Assembly: GCF_000003195.3 (NCBI RefSeq) | Contig: NC_012870.2 | Location: 17,848,501-17,912,500 of the forward strand | DNA length: 64,000 nt | Reading direction: 5' to 3' | Origin: Sorghum bicolor | Lineage: Eukaryota; Streptophyta; Magnoliopsida; Poales; Poaceae | Part shown: piece after piece, positions 33,926 through 45,495 of the stretch | How positions within the stretch are numbered: position 1 is the stretch's first letter | How the letters are laid out: every line of letters starts with the position of its first letter | The notes under the pieces: model-generated | Seen by the model: the letters and a program-made list of their open reading frames with translations, nothing else | Told to the model about the DNA's origin: nothing | The model's database searches: none | Program-made: the position numbers and the translations under genes

Positions 33926-34383
33926 TGTCGACGAAAGCTAGTCGGCAGTCTACCTTGGGGTATACCCACGGTAGTAGTTTATCGGTAGACGGTGCGCAAA
34001 CTACGAACGATGGTGACGCAAGACACGGACAAGCTTTTTATCCAGGTTCGGCCGCCGAGTTGGCGTAATACCTACGTCCTGCGTCTGGTTGTATTGATTT
34101 GTGCTGAGAGAATATGATGTCCTAGGGGGGTCCCTTGCCCCTCCTTATATAGTCTGAAGGGCAGGGTTACAGATCTGGAAACTAATCCTAGTCGGTTACA
34201 ATTGCCATAGATAATTCGATATCAATTCCTATTCTAACCGACTAGAATCCTGCTTGATCTCCACGTCTTGTTTCCTTGCGCGAAACTCCGAGCTGTCGGA
34301 TCAAGCCTTGAACTCGTCTCGTAGTGGGCCAAGCTTCCTGGCTGAAGTCTAGCCGTAAGGGTATAGGGGTTTATACCCCCACA
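33926..34383 (-). repeat. 3' LTR of the Tat-type element
   Basis: 458 bp, TGTCGACG...CCCACA. It differs from the other LTR only by three substitutions (two adjacent, near 34139-34140, one near 34157) and a 2-nt indel near 34008. A TATA-like CTATATAAGG lies on the minus strand at about 34143-34152. Confidence 0.95.
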
Positions 34384-34400
34384 GCTAGTCCCCGAGCACC
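34384..34400 (-). promoter_or_regulatory. Polypurine tract of the Tat-type element
   Basis: The minus-strand GTGCTCGGGGACTAGC stops at the 3' LTR. The core GCTCGGGGACT is repeated about ten times to the right. Confidence 0.7.
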
Positions 34401-34953
34401 ATGTATTGTGATGCAACACGCCGTCTTGAGCTTCTTCGATCAGCGAGGCTTGGCGTCTTCAATAAGTGGGAAGATCGCCCAAACAGTTGCAACGGTTCCT
34501 TGACCAACTCGAAAGACAGTTGATCAACATTGACATCGAAGAAGCAGGTTGTTCGAAGAATGCATGGTGCTCTTAAAAAAAATTTCTTTCCTGGTGAAGT
34601 GTGCCCACTTTACCTTTTTGAAAGGTAAAAGCATCAAAAAAGCAAGCAAATTCACCGCTAGGTGAAGTGTTCCCACTTAGTCCCCGAGCCTGGTAGTAGG
34701 TGACGTAGGCACGTGGTGCCAGGGTCAAAAGAAAATTCCCCAAAGTAGTTTTGAGACTGAGATGCATCGCTAGATGCATCGTACCGATGTAGTCCCCGAG
34801 CTTGCTGGAAGGCGAATTATGAGCCTTGTAGCAAGGTCTAAAGTGAATTTACCAGTCCCCGAGCATGTCATGCTCGTCTGCAATTGAAAAGACCAATCGA
34901 CCAGTCCCCAAGCACTTAGTGTGCTTCTTGGAATTATATGTTGCTATACTGTA
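34401..34953. repeat. 3' UTR with scattered copies of the polypurine-tract motif
   Basis: AGTCCCCGAGC or a one-base variant recurs at irregular spacing, near 34680, 34792, 34854 and 34905, before the regular 70-bp array begins. Confidence 0.7.
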
Positions 34954-35280
34954 CGACCAGTCCCCGAGCGTCGAGTGCTCAGTGGTCGGAGCATGCTTTA
35001 AAGCTTTGAGCTGATAGACTGAGCGACCAGTCCCCGAGCGTCGAGTGCTCGGTGGTCGGTGCAGTCCTTGAAGTTCCGAGCTGATAGACTGGGCGACCAG
35101 TTCCCGAGCGTCGAGTGCTCGGTGGTCGGTGCAGTCCTTGAAGTTCTGAGTTGATAGACTGGGCGACCAGTCCCCGAGCGTCGAGTGCTCGGTGGTCGGT
35201 GCAGTCCTTGAAGTTCCGAGCTGATAGACTGGGCGACCAGTCCCCGAGCGTCGAGTGCTCGGTGGTCGGTGCAGTCCCCG
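34954..35280. repeat. 70-bp tandem repeat, about 4.7 units
   Basis: Units start at 34954, 35024, 35094, 35164 and 35234, each beginning CGACCAGTCCCCGAGCGTCG. The last four are nearly identical and the first is more diverged. Each unit contains the polypurine-tract motif. Tandem repeats in the 3' UTR are known for Tat/Ogre-type elements and can seed satellite DNA. An open frame across the array on the minus strand is a by-product of the repeat. Confidence 0.9.
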
Positions 35281-35567
35281 GATTGTTGACTCACTGGCGT
35301 ATGTGTCTTCTTACTTTTGAAAAGATCTTTCCAGTTAAAGTTGACGTGACGAGGTCTCCTGACGATATGTCAGACGGATGCATGAAAAGTTGCACCTGGC
35401 AACTGTACAACCGCTCTTTGCATGGTTTGAGAAAAGGAAACCATCAATTGGTACGAAAACTCCGCCGCATTAATTGTCTATAATCATTGTAAACCGAAAC
35501 GCCGCGTCCGCCGCATGGCCTGCCCACTTCCCGAGAATACAGGAAGTGGGAGAGGTGGAGTCGCGGG

Positions 35568-35576
35568 TTTATAAGG
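35568..35576 (+). promoter_or_regulatory. TATA box of the antisense gene
   Basis: TTTATAAGG lies about 115 bp before the antisense gene's ATG, giving a pyrimidine-rich leader with several TCTTC/TCTCC stretches. Confidence 0.6.
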
Positions 35577-35687
35577 GCCTAATGGGTCCGCCTGTACCGC
35601 TTCGCCTGCCATTGCCTTCAAACCTTCCGCTCTCATCTTCTCCAATCTCCTGCATCTTCCTAACTCCAGCCCACATTCGCACCTCTA

Positions 35688-38600
35688 ATGGCGAAGAGCG
35701 ACTCCAGGAAGAGGGCCGAACTGATGGCCAAGGAGTGGAAGAAGTCTCGCAGCACCACAAAATCTCTTGGTGACCTCGTCGATATGGGGCTTCTGCACGG
35801 CGCAGAGCTCGGCGGCTGGAGGGCACCGGAGGGGGAGAGCTACCCCGACCCTCGCGCCGGTGAGATCGTCGTTTTTGAAGATTTCGTTAAGAGAGGCTTT
35901 GGTGTTCCTGTTCATCCTTTTCTTCAAGGTCTTCTTTTGTACTATGAGATCGGGATTTGCAATCTGCACCCGAACTCAATTCTCCTTATTTCCACCTTCA
36001 TCCACCTGTGCGAGGCCTATGTTGGCATAGAGCCGCACTTCGATCTTTTCCGGTATCTTTTCTGCTTGAGGAAGAAGGGAGCAGTTGGAGGCTCCAAGGT
36101 TGCAGGTGGAGTATACCTCAACCTTCGTGATGGGATGAAGAATCGCTACCTGCACTGCCCATGGAACACTTCCTTGACCGAATGGTACAGGAAGTGGTTC
36201 TACATCAGGGAGGAACCGGGCAGCTCCACGTTCTGCGACGTGGGATACATTCCTGAGAAGAGGACGAGCTGGACCGACCGCCCGGAGTTCGACGGTCCAG
36301 TGGCGGATCTCATGAAGCTGATCGACTGGTCGCGCCTAGACGGGCTTGGCGTGGTCGGCAACTTCATTTGCCGCCGGGTGATGCCCTGCCAGAAGAGGGT
36401 GCACTCGGCGTACGAGTATGCCGGAAGCGCAGACCCGACCAGGATGCGGTCGGAGATCTTGGAGAAAGCGGAGGTACAACAGCTGTTGAACGAGCTGTTT
36501 AACTTCGCGGATGGGGGCTTCATCCGTGGCGGTGATCGGGTGCAAGCCTTCAAGTTAGGACGACCAGCACCAAAGGTATATAGCAGATTCTGTTTGATCA
36601 TTCGTATATCGTCTGCAGTTGACTCATCTCTGTTGCTTTTGCAGGTCGGCGATGTCGACCGGTGCACAGTGTATGTATCACTGGCACCGGGGATGGAAAA
36701 TCCTGCGGGAGAGGTCCCGCCAGAGGAGGACGCTGCTCGGTGTACTCATTACACCAGCAGTGAGGAAGACCAAGCTCGCCCCGTCCCGACCTCCGAGGAG
36801 AGGGTAGCGGGGAAAAGGCCATTGCCGGCAGATCCCTTGCCGACACCGGAGCTGCCGGCAGATCTACCGGCGGAGAGCAGCCAAGCGCCGAAGCGTCGTC
36901 GGCTCGTGCGGATCGTCGACGACGACGACGACGAGGAGGCTGCGCCGTCGTTGGTCCGACGGCTCGGAGCCGCCCAGACACTGCGCCGGTCGCCACTGAT
37001 CGAGTGGCAAGCGGCGCCGCTGCCCCGCAAGTTGTCGAGATGGGGGCACAGGTGCCGACCGGCCGGGCGAGGAGGAGGTTCACCGCGACCCACCGTCGGT
37101 CAGACCTGTAAGTGTTCGACTTTCGTATTTTGGACTCCTCTTTTTTTTTAACTTTTGTTCCTGTAGTGCGGCATCGGATGTCGACCCTGGCCAAACTGCC
37201 AGCCAGGGAACGGGCGAGCCTGCCCGCGGTTCTGGGGATGCGGCCCCCCAGACCACAGAGCAGCCAACAGCTGCAGACGCGCCTGGGAGCACCGAGGGGC
37301 TCCCGAGCGCGGCGCCGACTACAACAAGCAGCCCGACCAGGGCTGGAGAGGCTCCCCCAACTGACTCCTCAGAGAAGGGAAGATCTCCGACCGCTCCTCC
37401 TGCCGGGGGGAGTGAAGTCCCCCCGCCGCCCCGAGCAGGAGCCTCTTCGGCTGCGGGCTCCCCAGGTCTGGTCCAAGGGCCAGTAATACCTGGGACCACC
37501 ACCGGGGGTGACGCAGCACAGGAGGAGGAAACCCGGGCGGCCTCCGACGACGAGGTGGAAGAGATCGAGGGTCGTCCCCGTGATGGCCGCCAACACGTGT
37601 ATGTGTGGCGCCAACGCGGGGATCACTTTATCGGGCATGAGGAGCTCGCCGAGACCGAAGAGGCCGCCAGGGTGGAGCGCGCGGCCAAGCGCCTCGTCGA
37701 CGAAGTCAAGGTAAGCGGCTTTTTGTACTGCTGCGCATTCTTTTGCCTTGTCTTGCATGGTCGTTATATGCTTGCTTTGTAGGACGTAATGAAAACGGCG
37801 AAGTACCGGAAACGGTGCTTTGACCAGATAGAAGGCGTCATGGCCGAGAACAAGGCCCTTACCGCGGAGGTAGACCGGTTGCGGGCGGAGGTCGGGGAGA
37901 AGGTGGTCGAGATGAGTGCCGAAAAGGAGCGTCGTCTCGACCTCGCTCGTCGTTTGGCCGACCAGTACCGGCTGCAAGAAGGTTAGTCACACGCTCCGAG
38001 CAGCTTCGCGTACTTGTATAGTCTGCTTTGCTGACCAGTTTAGGATTCACGCAGACTTGGAGGAGGAGGTGGCGAGCCTCCGACAAGAGAAGGAGCAGCT
38101 CAGCCAACAGCTCGCCGGTGCGCTGGAGTCCGGGCGGCGAGCAGAAGAGGAATTGGGTCGAAAAGACCGGGAGCTATCTGGTAATGGGTGCCGCCTTGTT
38201 GGTTGCTGCCTGCCCCTTTGTTTGTCTGGTATGCCGAAAGTAACGCTTCGTTTCGTTTGCAGTGCTCAAGGTGAACACCAAAAAGCACCTGGATGATCTG
38301 ATCAAGGACCGGGACTCCTGGAAGGTCAACTGTTGCAGGATCTGGAAAGGAGTGTCCCCGGTCCTAGACCTGATCAGTCCCGAGCTCCCGGAGAGCCAGC
38401 CCCGCGCGCCGCAGTTGACCCCGGTCGAGAAGGCGCAACGGGCGTGGGACTGGCTCCAGCAGTTTGTGAAGGACGCCGGGGAGTTTGCCGGCGCGCACGT
38501 CCTCAGCATGGTGCGCGCCCACTACCCCCTAGTCGACTTGAGCAGGCTGGAGAAGGGGTACCCGAAGGAAGTCGGCCCACAGGAAGCGGACGAACTTCGG

Positions 38601-38837
38601 GGTAATCTGCTGGACTTGTCGTCGACAGTGATCGGCGACATCAATCTGTGCGGAACGGCCACTCCTCCAGACTAGCCGAGTTCAGATAGGTCGGCCAGGG
38701 AGTTGTCGGGCGCGTCCGTTGCGGGAGATGGGCGGTCGACGCCTGCGGTCTCGACCAGCCAGGCGCCGGTGGCCCCGACCCCTTCGTCCGGGCAGCAGGG
38801 CCAGGCGGGTGATCAGCCCGAGCAGCTAGGCCAATAA
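35688..38837 (+). CDS. Antisense gene of the Tat-type element (Transposase_28 domain plus coiled coil), six exons
   Basis: It lies on the strand opposite to gag-pol. Exons supported by GT-AG sites and frame are 35688-36575, 36645-37107, 37167-37710, 37783-37981, 38055-38180 and 38263-38837. Exon 1 holds the 'putative gypsy type transposase' domain (Transposase_28): FVKRGFGVPVHPF near residue 66 and LHPNSILLISTFIHLCEA near 90. Then come a basic/acidic nuclear-type segment with a run of aspartates, a long P/A/T/G-rich linker, a coiled coil (exons 4-5, LRAEVGEKVVEM and LEEEVASLRQEKEQL) and a final helical domain. Breaks are a one-base frameshift near 36950 between exon-2 frames and a TAG at 38673-38675, after which the frame stays open to TAA at 38835. 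Function unknown; such antisense ORFs are known in Tat elements. Confidence 0.7.
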
Positions 38838-38914
38838 AGTAGTCTGTAGGAATAGACTAGTGTCTGCCCGTCAGGGTATTTATTGTAAACTTTGTATGTA
38901 AAGTTTGTAATAAA
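38833..38914 (+). terminator. Poly(A) signals of the antisense gene
   Basis: AATAAAG overlaps the stop region at 38833 and AATAAA follows at 38909-38914, in GT-rich surroundings. Confidence 0.55.
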
Positions 38915-39114
38915 GTTTGCTTTTTGTCATGACTGTTGTTTTGAGCGCTGTAAGAATATCTGAGTGACGTGTCACCGTATTTGTCTTGGTTGTCGCTAAG
39001 AGCATCCGTTGCAGGAGTTTTGCCGAGTGCTGTGTGTGACAAGGTATGGGCCAAAAATAGAGAATTTCATTATCAAAAATTATAAGATACTTACAAAAGA
39101 AAGTCATTAAAACT

Positions 39115-42100
39115 TTATGGATAGAAACGTCGCAGTTTGTCGATGTGCCAAGAGTTAGGCACTCGTGTTCCGTCTGGGTATGCCAATCTGTAGGACGTAG
39201 GTCGTGTGACCTCGGTCACCACGAAGGGTCCTTCCCAGGGAGTGGATAGCTTGTGCATTCCCTCCTGGCTTGTTTTCCATCGAAGCACCAGATCGCCGAC
39301 CACGAAAGAACGGTCCTTGACATTCCTGTTGTAGTATCGCCTGACTGCTGCGAGATATTTTGCTGTTCGGAGACACGAAACTAAACGCTTTTCCTTTAGA
39401 CACGATTGATTTCGAGTTCTCTGGCGTTGTCGGCGGTCGCCTGGTCGAAGTGCTCGATTCTAGGAGATCCGAAGTGTATGTCAGACGGCAAGACCGCCTC
39501 TGCACCGTACACCATGAAGTAGGGAGACACCCCTGTGTTTCGACTGGTCTGAGTTCGGAGGCCCCAGACCACTGCCGGCAATTCTTTCATCCATCGACCG
39601 GGTGCTATGTCGTTTTCGGTGTACAACCTTTTCTTTAGGGCGTCAACGATCATTCCGTTAGCACGTTCAACTTGACCGTTGGCACGTGGATGTGCCACTG
39701 ACACATATTTTATGACTATGCCTCTGTCATCGCAGAAATCCCAAAAAGTGGTGCCAGTAAACTGAGTGCCCAGGTCGGTGATTATGCTGTTCGGGATGCC
39801 GAATCTGTGTATGATTTGATTGAGGAACTCCACAGCCTTCTCGGAGGTTGCCTTGACCAGGGGCATGTATTCAATCCACTTGGAGAACTTGTCGATTAAC
39901 ACGAAGACAAACTTGAAATTGCCCGGGGCTGGTTTAAATGGTCCGATCATGTCAAGCCCCCAGCAAGCAAAGGGCCAAGACGACGGGATGGTTTGAATTT
40001 CATGGGCAGGTACGTGGGTCCTCCTAGCGAAAAACTGACATCCTTCGCAATGCCGAACCAGTTTTTCTGCGTCGCCGACCGCGGTTGGCCAATAAAAACC
40101 TGCTCGGAAAGCCTTTCCGACCAGCGTTCTAGATGCGGCGTGGTTGCCGCAGGATCCGGCGTGTATGTCCTCCAAGAGCTTGATACCATCATCTTGGGGT
40201 ATGCACTTGAGCAGTACTTCGGAGCTTGCGTTTTTCCGCATGAGTTTTCCGTCGACCAGGATGTAGTTCTTTGATCGTCGGATGAGGCGCTCGTTCTCTG
40301 TTTTGTCCTGAAAGCCTGTCCCGTCTGATATGTATTTGATGAACGGGGTACGCCAGTCACGCCCACCGGTTGTCGGAGTGGCGTCATCTATGAGCATTGC
40401 CTCGGTGGGTTGCTTGTCGACCAGGGGGGAGCTTACGCTCGGCTCATGGATGTCCTGGACGAAAATACCCCGCGGGATTTGGGCCCGAGATGAGCCTAAC
40501 TTTGACAACGCATCTGCTGCTTGGTTCTTATCCCTGACCACGTGGATGTACTCTATGCCATAGAAGTTAGTTTCCCATTTGCGAATTTCTTTGCAGTAGA
40601 GATCCATCTTCTCGTGGGTTGCGTCCCACTCCTTGTTGAGCTGGTTGATGACCAAAGCGGAGTCGCCGTAGACATAGAGGCGCTTGACCCCCAGTTCAAC
40701 GGCTAGTCGTATGCCATGTAAGCATGCTTCGTATTCGGCGACATTGTTTGACGCCGGAAAAAGGATCCGAAGGACGTAACGGAGTTTGTCCTTGTTGGGT
40801 GATACGAACAATATCCCAGCGCCTGCACCGTTGATGTTCAAGGACCCATCAAAGAACATTGACCAGTGGTCTGAGACATCTGGAACGGAAGGCTCGTTGA
40901 GATCCGTCCATTCGGCAATGAAATCGACCAGGGCTTGAGACTTGACAGTGGTGCGACTCTGGAACTCTAGGGAAAATGGACATAATTCCATTGCCCATTT
41001 CACGATTCTGCCATTGGCGTCTTTATTGCGCAGGATGTCCCCGAGAGGAAAGCTGGTTGTCACCAGGACTCGATGGCCGTCGAAGTAGTGCTTCAGCTTT
41101 CTTGACGTTATCAGGATGGCGTATATAAGCTTCTGTATTTGTGGGTACCTGGCCTTGGATTCGTTTAAAACTTCGCTTATGAAGTGAACGGGTCTCTGGA
41201 CCTTGAAGACGTGACCTGGTTCATCTCGCTCGACCACTATTGCCGTGGAAACAACCCTGTCGGTTGCAGCAATGTAAAGGAGTAGGTCTTCATTGGGCTG
41301 AGGCGCTGTGAGGACAGGCGGTGAAGTGAGGAAGGTCTTAAGCTGAGTGAACGCAGCGTCGGCTTCCTCTGTCCAAGAGAATTTTTCTGACGCTTTCAGT
41401 AGTTTGAAGAAAGGGAGGCCTTTTTCTCCCAGCCTTGAGATGAAACGACTGAGGGCGGCCATGCATCCGGTTAGCTTCTGAATATCCTTGACGTTCTTCG
41501 GTGGTCGCATGTCGAGTACGGCTTTGACTTTTGAAGGGTTTGGTCGTATGCCGTCGCGACTGACGACGTTGCCGAGCAGTAGACCGGAAGGAACGCCGAA
41601 AATGCATTTCTTGGGGTTGAGCTTCCACTTGTACCTATTGAGTGCCTTGAAGGTTCGGTCTAAGTTGTCGATTAGGGTGCTCGCGTCCCTTGTTTTTACG
41701 ACCACGTCGTCCACATAGGCCTCGACGAGGTCATCGCGAATCTCGTCGTGGAGGCATTGCTGGATGGCCCTTTGATAAGTGGCCCCGGCGTTTTTAAGTC
41801 CGAAAGACATGGTAGTGTAACAGTATGCGCCGAAGGGTGTGATGAAGGATGTTTTGATCTGATCTTCTTCCTTTAACGAGATCTGGTGATAACCAGAGTA
41901 GCAATCTAGAAAGGAAAGGAGTTCGCATCCGGCCGTTGAGTCGACCACCTTGTCGATGCGAGGAAGACCAAAAGGATCTTTAGGACAGTGTTTGTTGAGA
42001 TCGGTGTAATCAACGCACATTCTCCATTCATTATTCTTTTTGCGTACAAGAACCGGATTGGCGAGCCAATCGGGATGATACACTTCTTTTATGAATCCGG

Positions 42101-42302
42101 CTGCTAGAAGCCGTGTTATTTCTGTCCTAATAGCCTCCTTTTTGTCACGAGCGAACCGTCGCAGTTTTTGCTTGATTGGTCTTGCGGTCTTCGAGACATT
42201 TAAGGAGTGCTCGATCAGGTTTCGTGGGACACCGGGCATGTCTGCGGGTTTCCATGCGAAAACGCTCACGTTGTCCCTTAGAAACCTGACGAGCGCGTCT
42301 TC
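39115..42302 (-). pseudogene. Pol polyprotein of the Tat-type element (RT, two RNase H, integrase)
   Basis: Minus strand. From the first ATG the main frame has 957 codons (42269-39396). Reverse transcriptase comes first, with FLDCYSGYHQI near 120-130 and the catalytic YVDD at 185-188. An RT-linked RNase H follows (about 305-465). A second RNase H has MFFDGSLNINGAGAG and NNVAEYEA blocks. The integrase has the HHCC zinc finger (ending HCEGCQF), the first catalytic aspartate in GLDMIGPF, the second in ITDLGTQF (usually TDNGTQF) and the glutamate in RANGQVERANG. After INRV at 39396 a frameshift cuts off the C-terminal domain, which continues in another frame to the stop at 39115. Upstream, a single TAG (42303-42305) separates it from gag-pro in the same frame. 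Confidence 0.85.
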
Positions 42303-45300
42303 CTATTTTGGATCCAGGTTAGCCCCGATGAGGGCTGTCTTCTCGGGGTTGCCTTCGACCAGCTGCACTTCTTTGTACTCCTTGGATTTCGAATTCTTTC
42401 TGGCTGTCTCCTGCTCAGGTAATCGGAGCTGGTCGGGAGGCAGCTGTGCGGCTTGGTTTGCTGTTTCCGCCATGCGGATTGAGAGGTCAATTGCCTCGGT
42501 GATCTTGAAGCTTTCTTCTTCGCAGGTGTACGCAGTGTAGACATTGCCTCTGATGGTTAGGACACCCTTCTCCGTGGGCATCTTAAGGACTAGGTATGAG
42601 TAGTGCGGGACTGCCATGAACTTTGTCAGCGATGGGCGGCCCAGTATGGCGTGGTAGGTCCCGTCGAAATCCGCGACTACGAAGTTGATGAACTCCGTCC
42701 GGAAGTGGTCGGGTGTGCCGAATTGGACAGGCAATGTTATCTGTCCGAGGGGCACCGAACTTTGACCTGGCAAAACCCCCGAGAATTGGGCGTCGTAAGG
42801 TTTTAGTTGTGCCGGTGATATCTTGAGGGCGGGCAGGCTGTTGCGGAAGAGGATGTCGATGGAGCTTCCCCCGTCCACGAGCACGCGCTCGAATCTGATG
42901 CTATTGATGCAGGGATCAAGAATCAGTGGGAAACGACCCGGCTCTGGGATAGCGGCCCACTGGTCCTTCCTGCTGAACGAGATCTCCCTGTGGGACCACG
43001 CGGGAAATTTCGGATCTGCGATCAGCCCGTCCGTGCTGTCTATGTTGAGGCAGGCTCTCTTTAACAGCTTTCTTTCTCGCTTGGACTCAGTGGAGACCTT
43101 GCCCCCGAAAATGGAGTGGACCACGTCGGTGGGGCTGACGTATTGGTGTCGGGGGTCCCTGTCTTGGTCCTCATCCTCATCTTCGTGGTCGTGCCCGTCG
43201 CGTTTGTTATTTTTCTTGGCGGAGTCCTCTTGGGCGGCCCGCCGTGTATAGATACTTTTGAGGACGCGGCACTCTTCCATGGTATGGTTAGACTTTGGGT
43301 GTAGCTGGCACGGTCCCTTCAACGTTTTGTTGTAGTCGTCTTGGTAGTCCCGTCGTCCGTTGGGACGTTTGACCGTATTTACTTCGTGGTCGTATTCACG
43401 AGGGCGCTTTCCTCTGAAGTCGTCGCGGCTGTCGCGCCGCCGATCCCAACCCTCTCGGTGATCGCGGTTGTCGGAGCGGCGGTGATTTCTATTGTCGTAG
43501 CGACCACGACCGTCATCTCGCCGAGAAGGCTGGTCGGGGCCTCTCGCGTCGTCTCGGATTAGTTTTTCTGCGTCATCAGCATCGGCGTAATTTTTAGCCG
43601 TGGCGAGGAGCTCTGCTACCGTTGATGGGCGCTTACGCAACAGCTTGTTCCTCAGCGCTTCATGGAAACGCAAGCCCTTGATAAAGGCTGATATGGCCTC
43701 GTCATGAGAAATCTTCGGGATTTTGAGGCGCATATCCGAGAATCGTCGGATGTAATCGCGCAGAGGTTCATTCTTCCTGTCTCTTATCCTTTCAAGGTCA
43801 TACTTGTTTCCGGGCTGCTCGCATGTGGCGATGAAGTTGTCGACGAAAGCCTGTCGTAGCTCTTCCCAAGAGTCGAAGGAGTCCTCGGGCAAGCCGAGAA
43901 GCCACTGATGACCAGCCTGGTCGAGGACTACGGGGAAGTAGTTAGCCATGACGTGCTCATCTCCTGCCGCTGATCGGACGGCGATTTCATAGAGAGTGAT
44001 CCAGTTCTCTGGATTTTCCTTGCCGTCGTATTTTTTAAGTTTTTCGAGCTTGAAATTGCGGGGCCACACGACCTGGCGGAGGTGTGAGGAGAACTGCCTT
44101 AGGCCCGGAGGACCATGGGTCGCATCGTACTCGATGCGGCGCAGGTTTTCGTGGACTGCTCTCTCTGCGGCGCGCCTGTTGATGCGGTCCCGGGCATCTT
44201 TGGGAGGGATGTTGTGGCGGAGATCCCTGTGTTGATCTTCTTCTTCTTGGCCGCGTACGCGGTTCTGCTGGCGGCGGCCATCTGCGTCCCGACCACCATC
44301 GTCGCGCCGTGAGTCCCCTCGACGGTTGTCGGGGGAGCGGCTGCGGTGACGCCTGCTGGGTGAGGCCCGGCTACGATTAGTCTGGTCGGAGGCGGCTTCC
44401 GTATAAGAGACGTCCTGGACTCTCTTGAGCAGAGTGGCTGTCTGTCCCATTGCGGCGATCAGGTGTGCTCGGATGCTGGTCCGGACTCCCTGGCATTCGG
44501 GGGTGTCAGGAAGCCGATCCAGGTTGGCCATGGCGACAGCCACGTTGGCGCTTGGCGTTTTGTAGACCGGCTGGTCCCCGACCATGTCAAAGGCATCGTT
44601 GAGGTTACTTGGTGGCATCTGTTGTTGCTCGTCCGCACGCCGTCGGGCGCGATCGGCGTTACGCTGTTCGCGGAGTTGCCTCTGGTCATCTGTTTCTCCG
44701 TCAACAGCCGGTTCGTCGGCGCTGACATTGAACACAATATCCCCTCGCCGGGGGGGGGAATATCGGGAATCGGTCGAAACCCGGAGGGTGTGAAGGAAAA
44801 TCCAGGTCGTAGCCCTCGTCTTCGGTGTTTATAACCTCGGTGGGGACGGAGCCGGTGCTTGAGTTGGTGCTGGAAACCTGGCCGTCCCGTAGCTCTCGGA
44901 TTGTCACCATGTTGACATGGTGACGATTGTTCCTTGTCGGCGACCAGCCCGCCTTGCTAAAAACGGATTGGACATGCTGTGAGTAAATAGAGGCCGAGTT
45001 GTTCAGGCCGCAAGGATAGTCTTCCTTTTTGAGATCGACGGATCGTCCTGAGGGGGTTGAGGTTATCGTCAGGGACGTTCCCAGCCGTTCGTGTGTGGCG
45101 ACACGAGTTGGCCGGCGGGATTTCGAAAAATCCGCTCGAGCAGCTTGGTCGGGCCGGCGCAGAACTCCATCTATTAGTTGGGAGACTTCGAGTAGCTTGG
45201 AGTCAGCGCGATCGAGCGCTTGGAGGAGGTCCGAGCAGTCGATCTCCTTTCCCTTGTAGAGTGGGAACGGTGGTCGGGAGCTTGGTGCCGTCATGCGTGT

Positions 45301-45447
45301 GGTCGGAGACGGCGTGATCTCAGATTGGATCTGGATCTCTTTCGGAACCGTGGTCGCGAAGCCGCCGCTGCACGTCGTCCACGTGATCTGGCCGACGGTG
45401 AACGTGAGGCCTTCGGGCACGGTCGCGGAAGCTGGGATCGTGACCAT
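42303..45447 (-). pseudogene. Gag-protease polyprotein of the Tat-type element
   Basis: Minus strand. The likely start is ATG at 45447 (MVTIPAS). The N-terminal part reads to a run of nine C's (plus-strand G's, 44750-44758), after which the frame is off by one. The main part then runs 44735-42303. It carries an arginine/serine-rich spacer, the retrotransposon gag domain (block WITLYEIAVRSA, then WLLGLPEDSFDSWEELRQAF), an R/D-rich linker, a reduced zinc-knuckle-like CQLHPKSNHTMEECR, and the protease with VLVDGGSSIDILF and HAILGRPSL. DGGS in place of DTGS is common in this group. It ends at a TAG directly before the RT region of pol, in frame with pol. Confidence 0.8.
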
Positions 45448-45476
45448 CTTGTTCGCCGGAAAAGTTGCACGCACAC

Positions 45477-45494
45477 CCCCTACCTGGCGCGCCA
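45477..45494 (-). promoter_or_regulatory. Primer-binding site of the Tat-type element
   Basis: On the minus strand TGGCGCGCCAGGTAGGGG lies one base after the 5' LTR. TGG is the complement of the tRNA CCA tail. The tRNA species was not settled from memory. Confidence 0.75.
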
Positions 45495-45495
45495 C

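Noticed and set aside
34954..35280. Possible CRISPR-like array
   Set aside because: The 70-bp units are contiguous with no unique spacers, and the sequence is a plant retrotransposon 3' UTR.
34998..35294. Open reading frame with repeated peptide units on the minus strand
   Set aside because: It is the translation of the 70-bp tandem repeat. A 70-bp unit does not keep frame, and no start context or domain exists.
36200..37194. Long minus-strand open frames opposite the antisense gene
   Set aside because: They are shadows of the GC-rich plus-strand exons, with no domain and no continuation across the introns.
35688..38837. Antisense gene taken as an independent host gene
   Set aside because: It lies wholly between the LTRs of one element, and Transposase_28 antisense genes are a known part of Tat elements.
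45448..45495. Gag start at the primer-binding site
   Set aside because: The first codon there is GTG in the primer-binding site. The first ATG in frame is at 45447.
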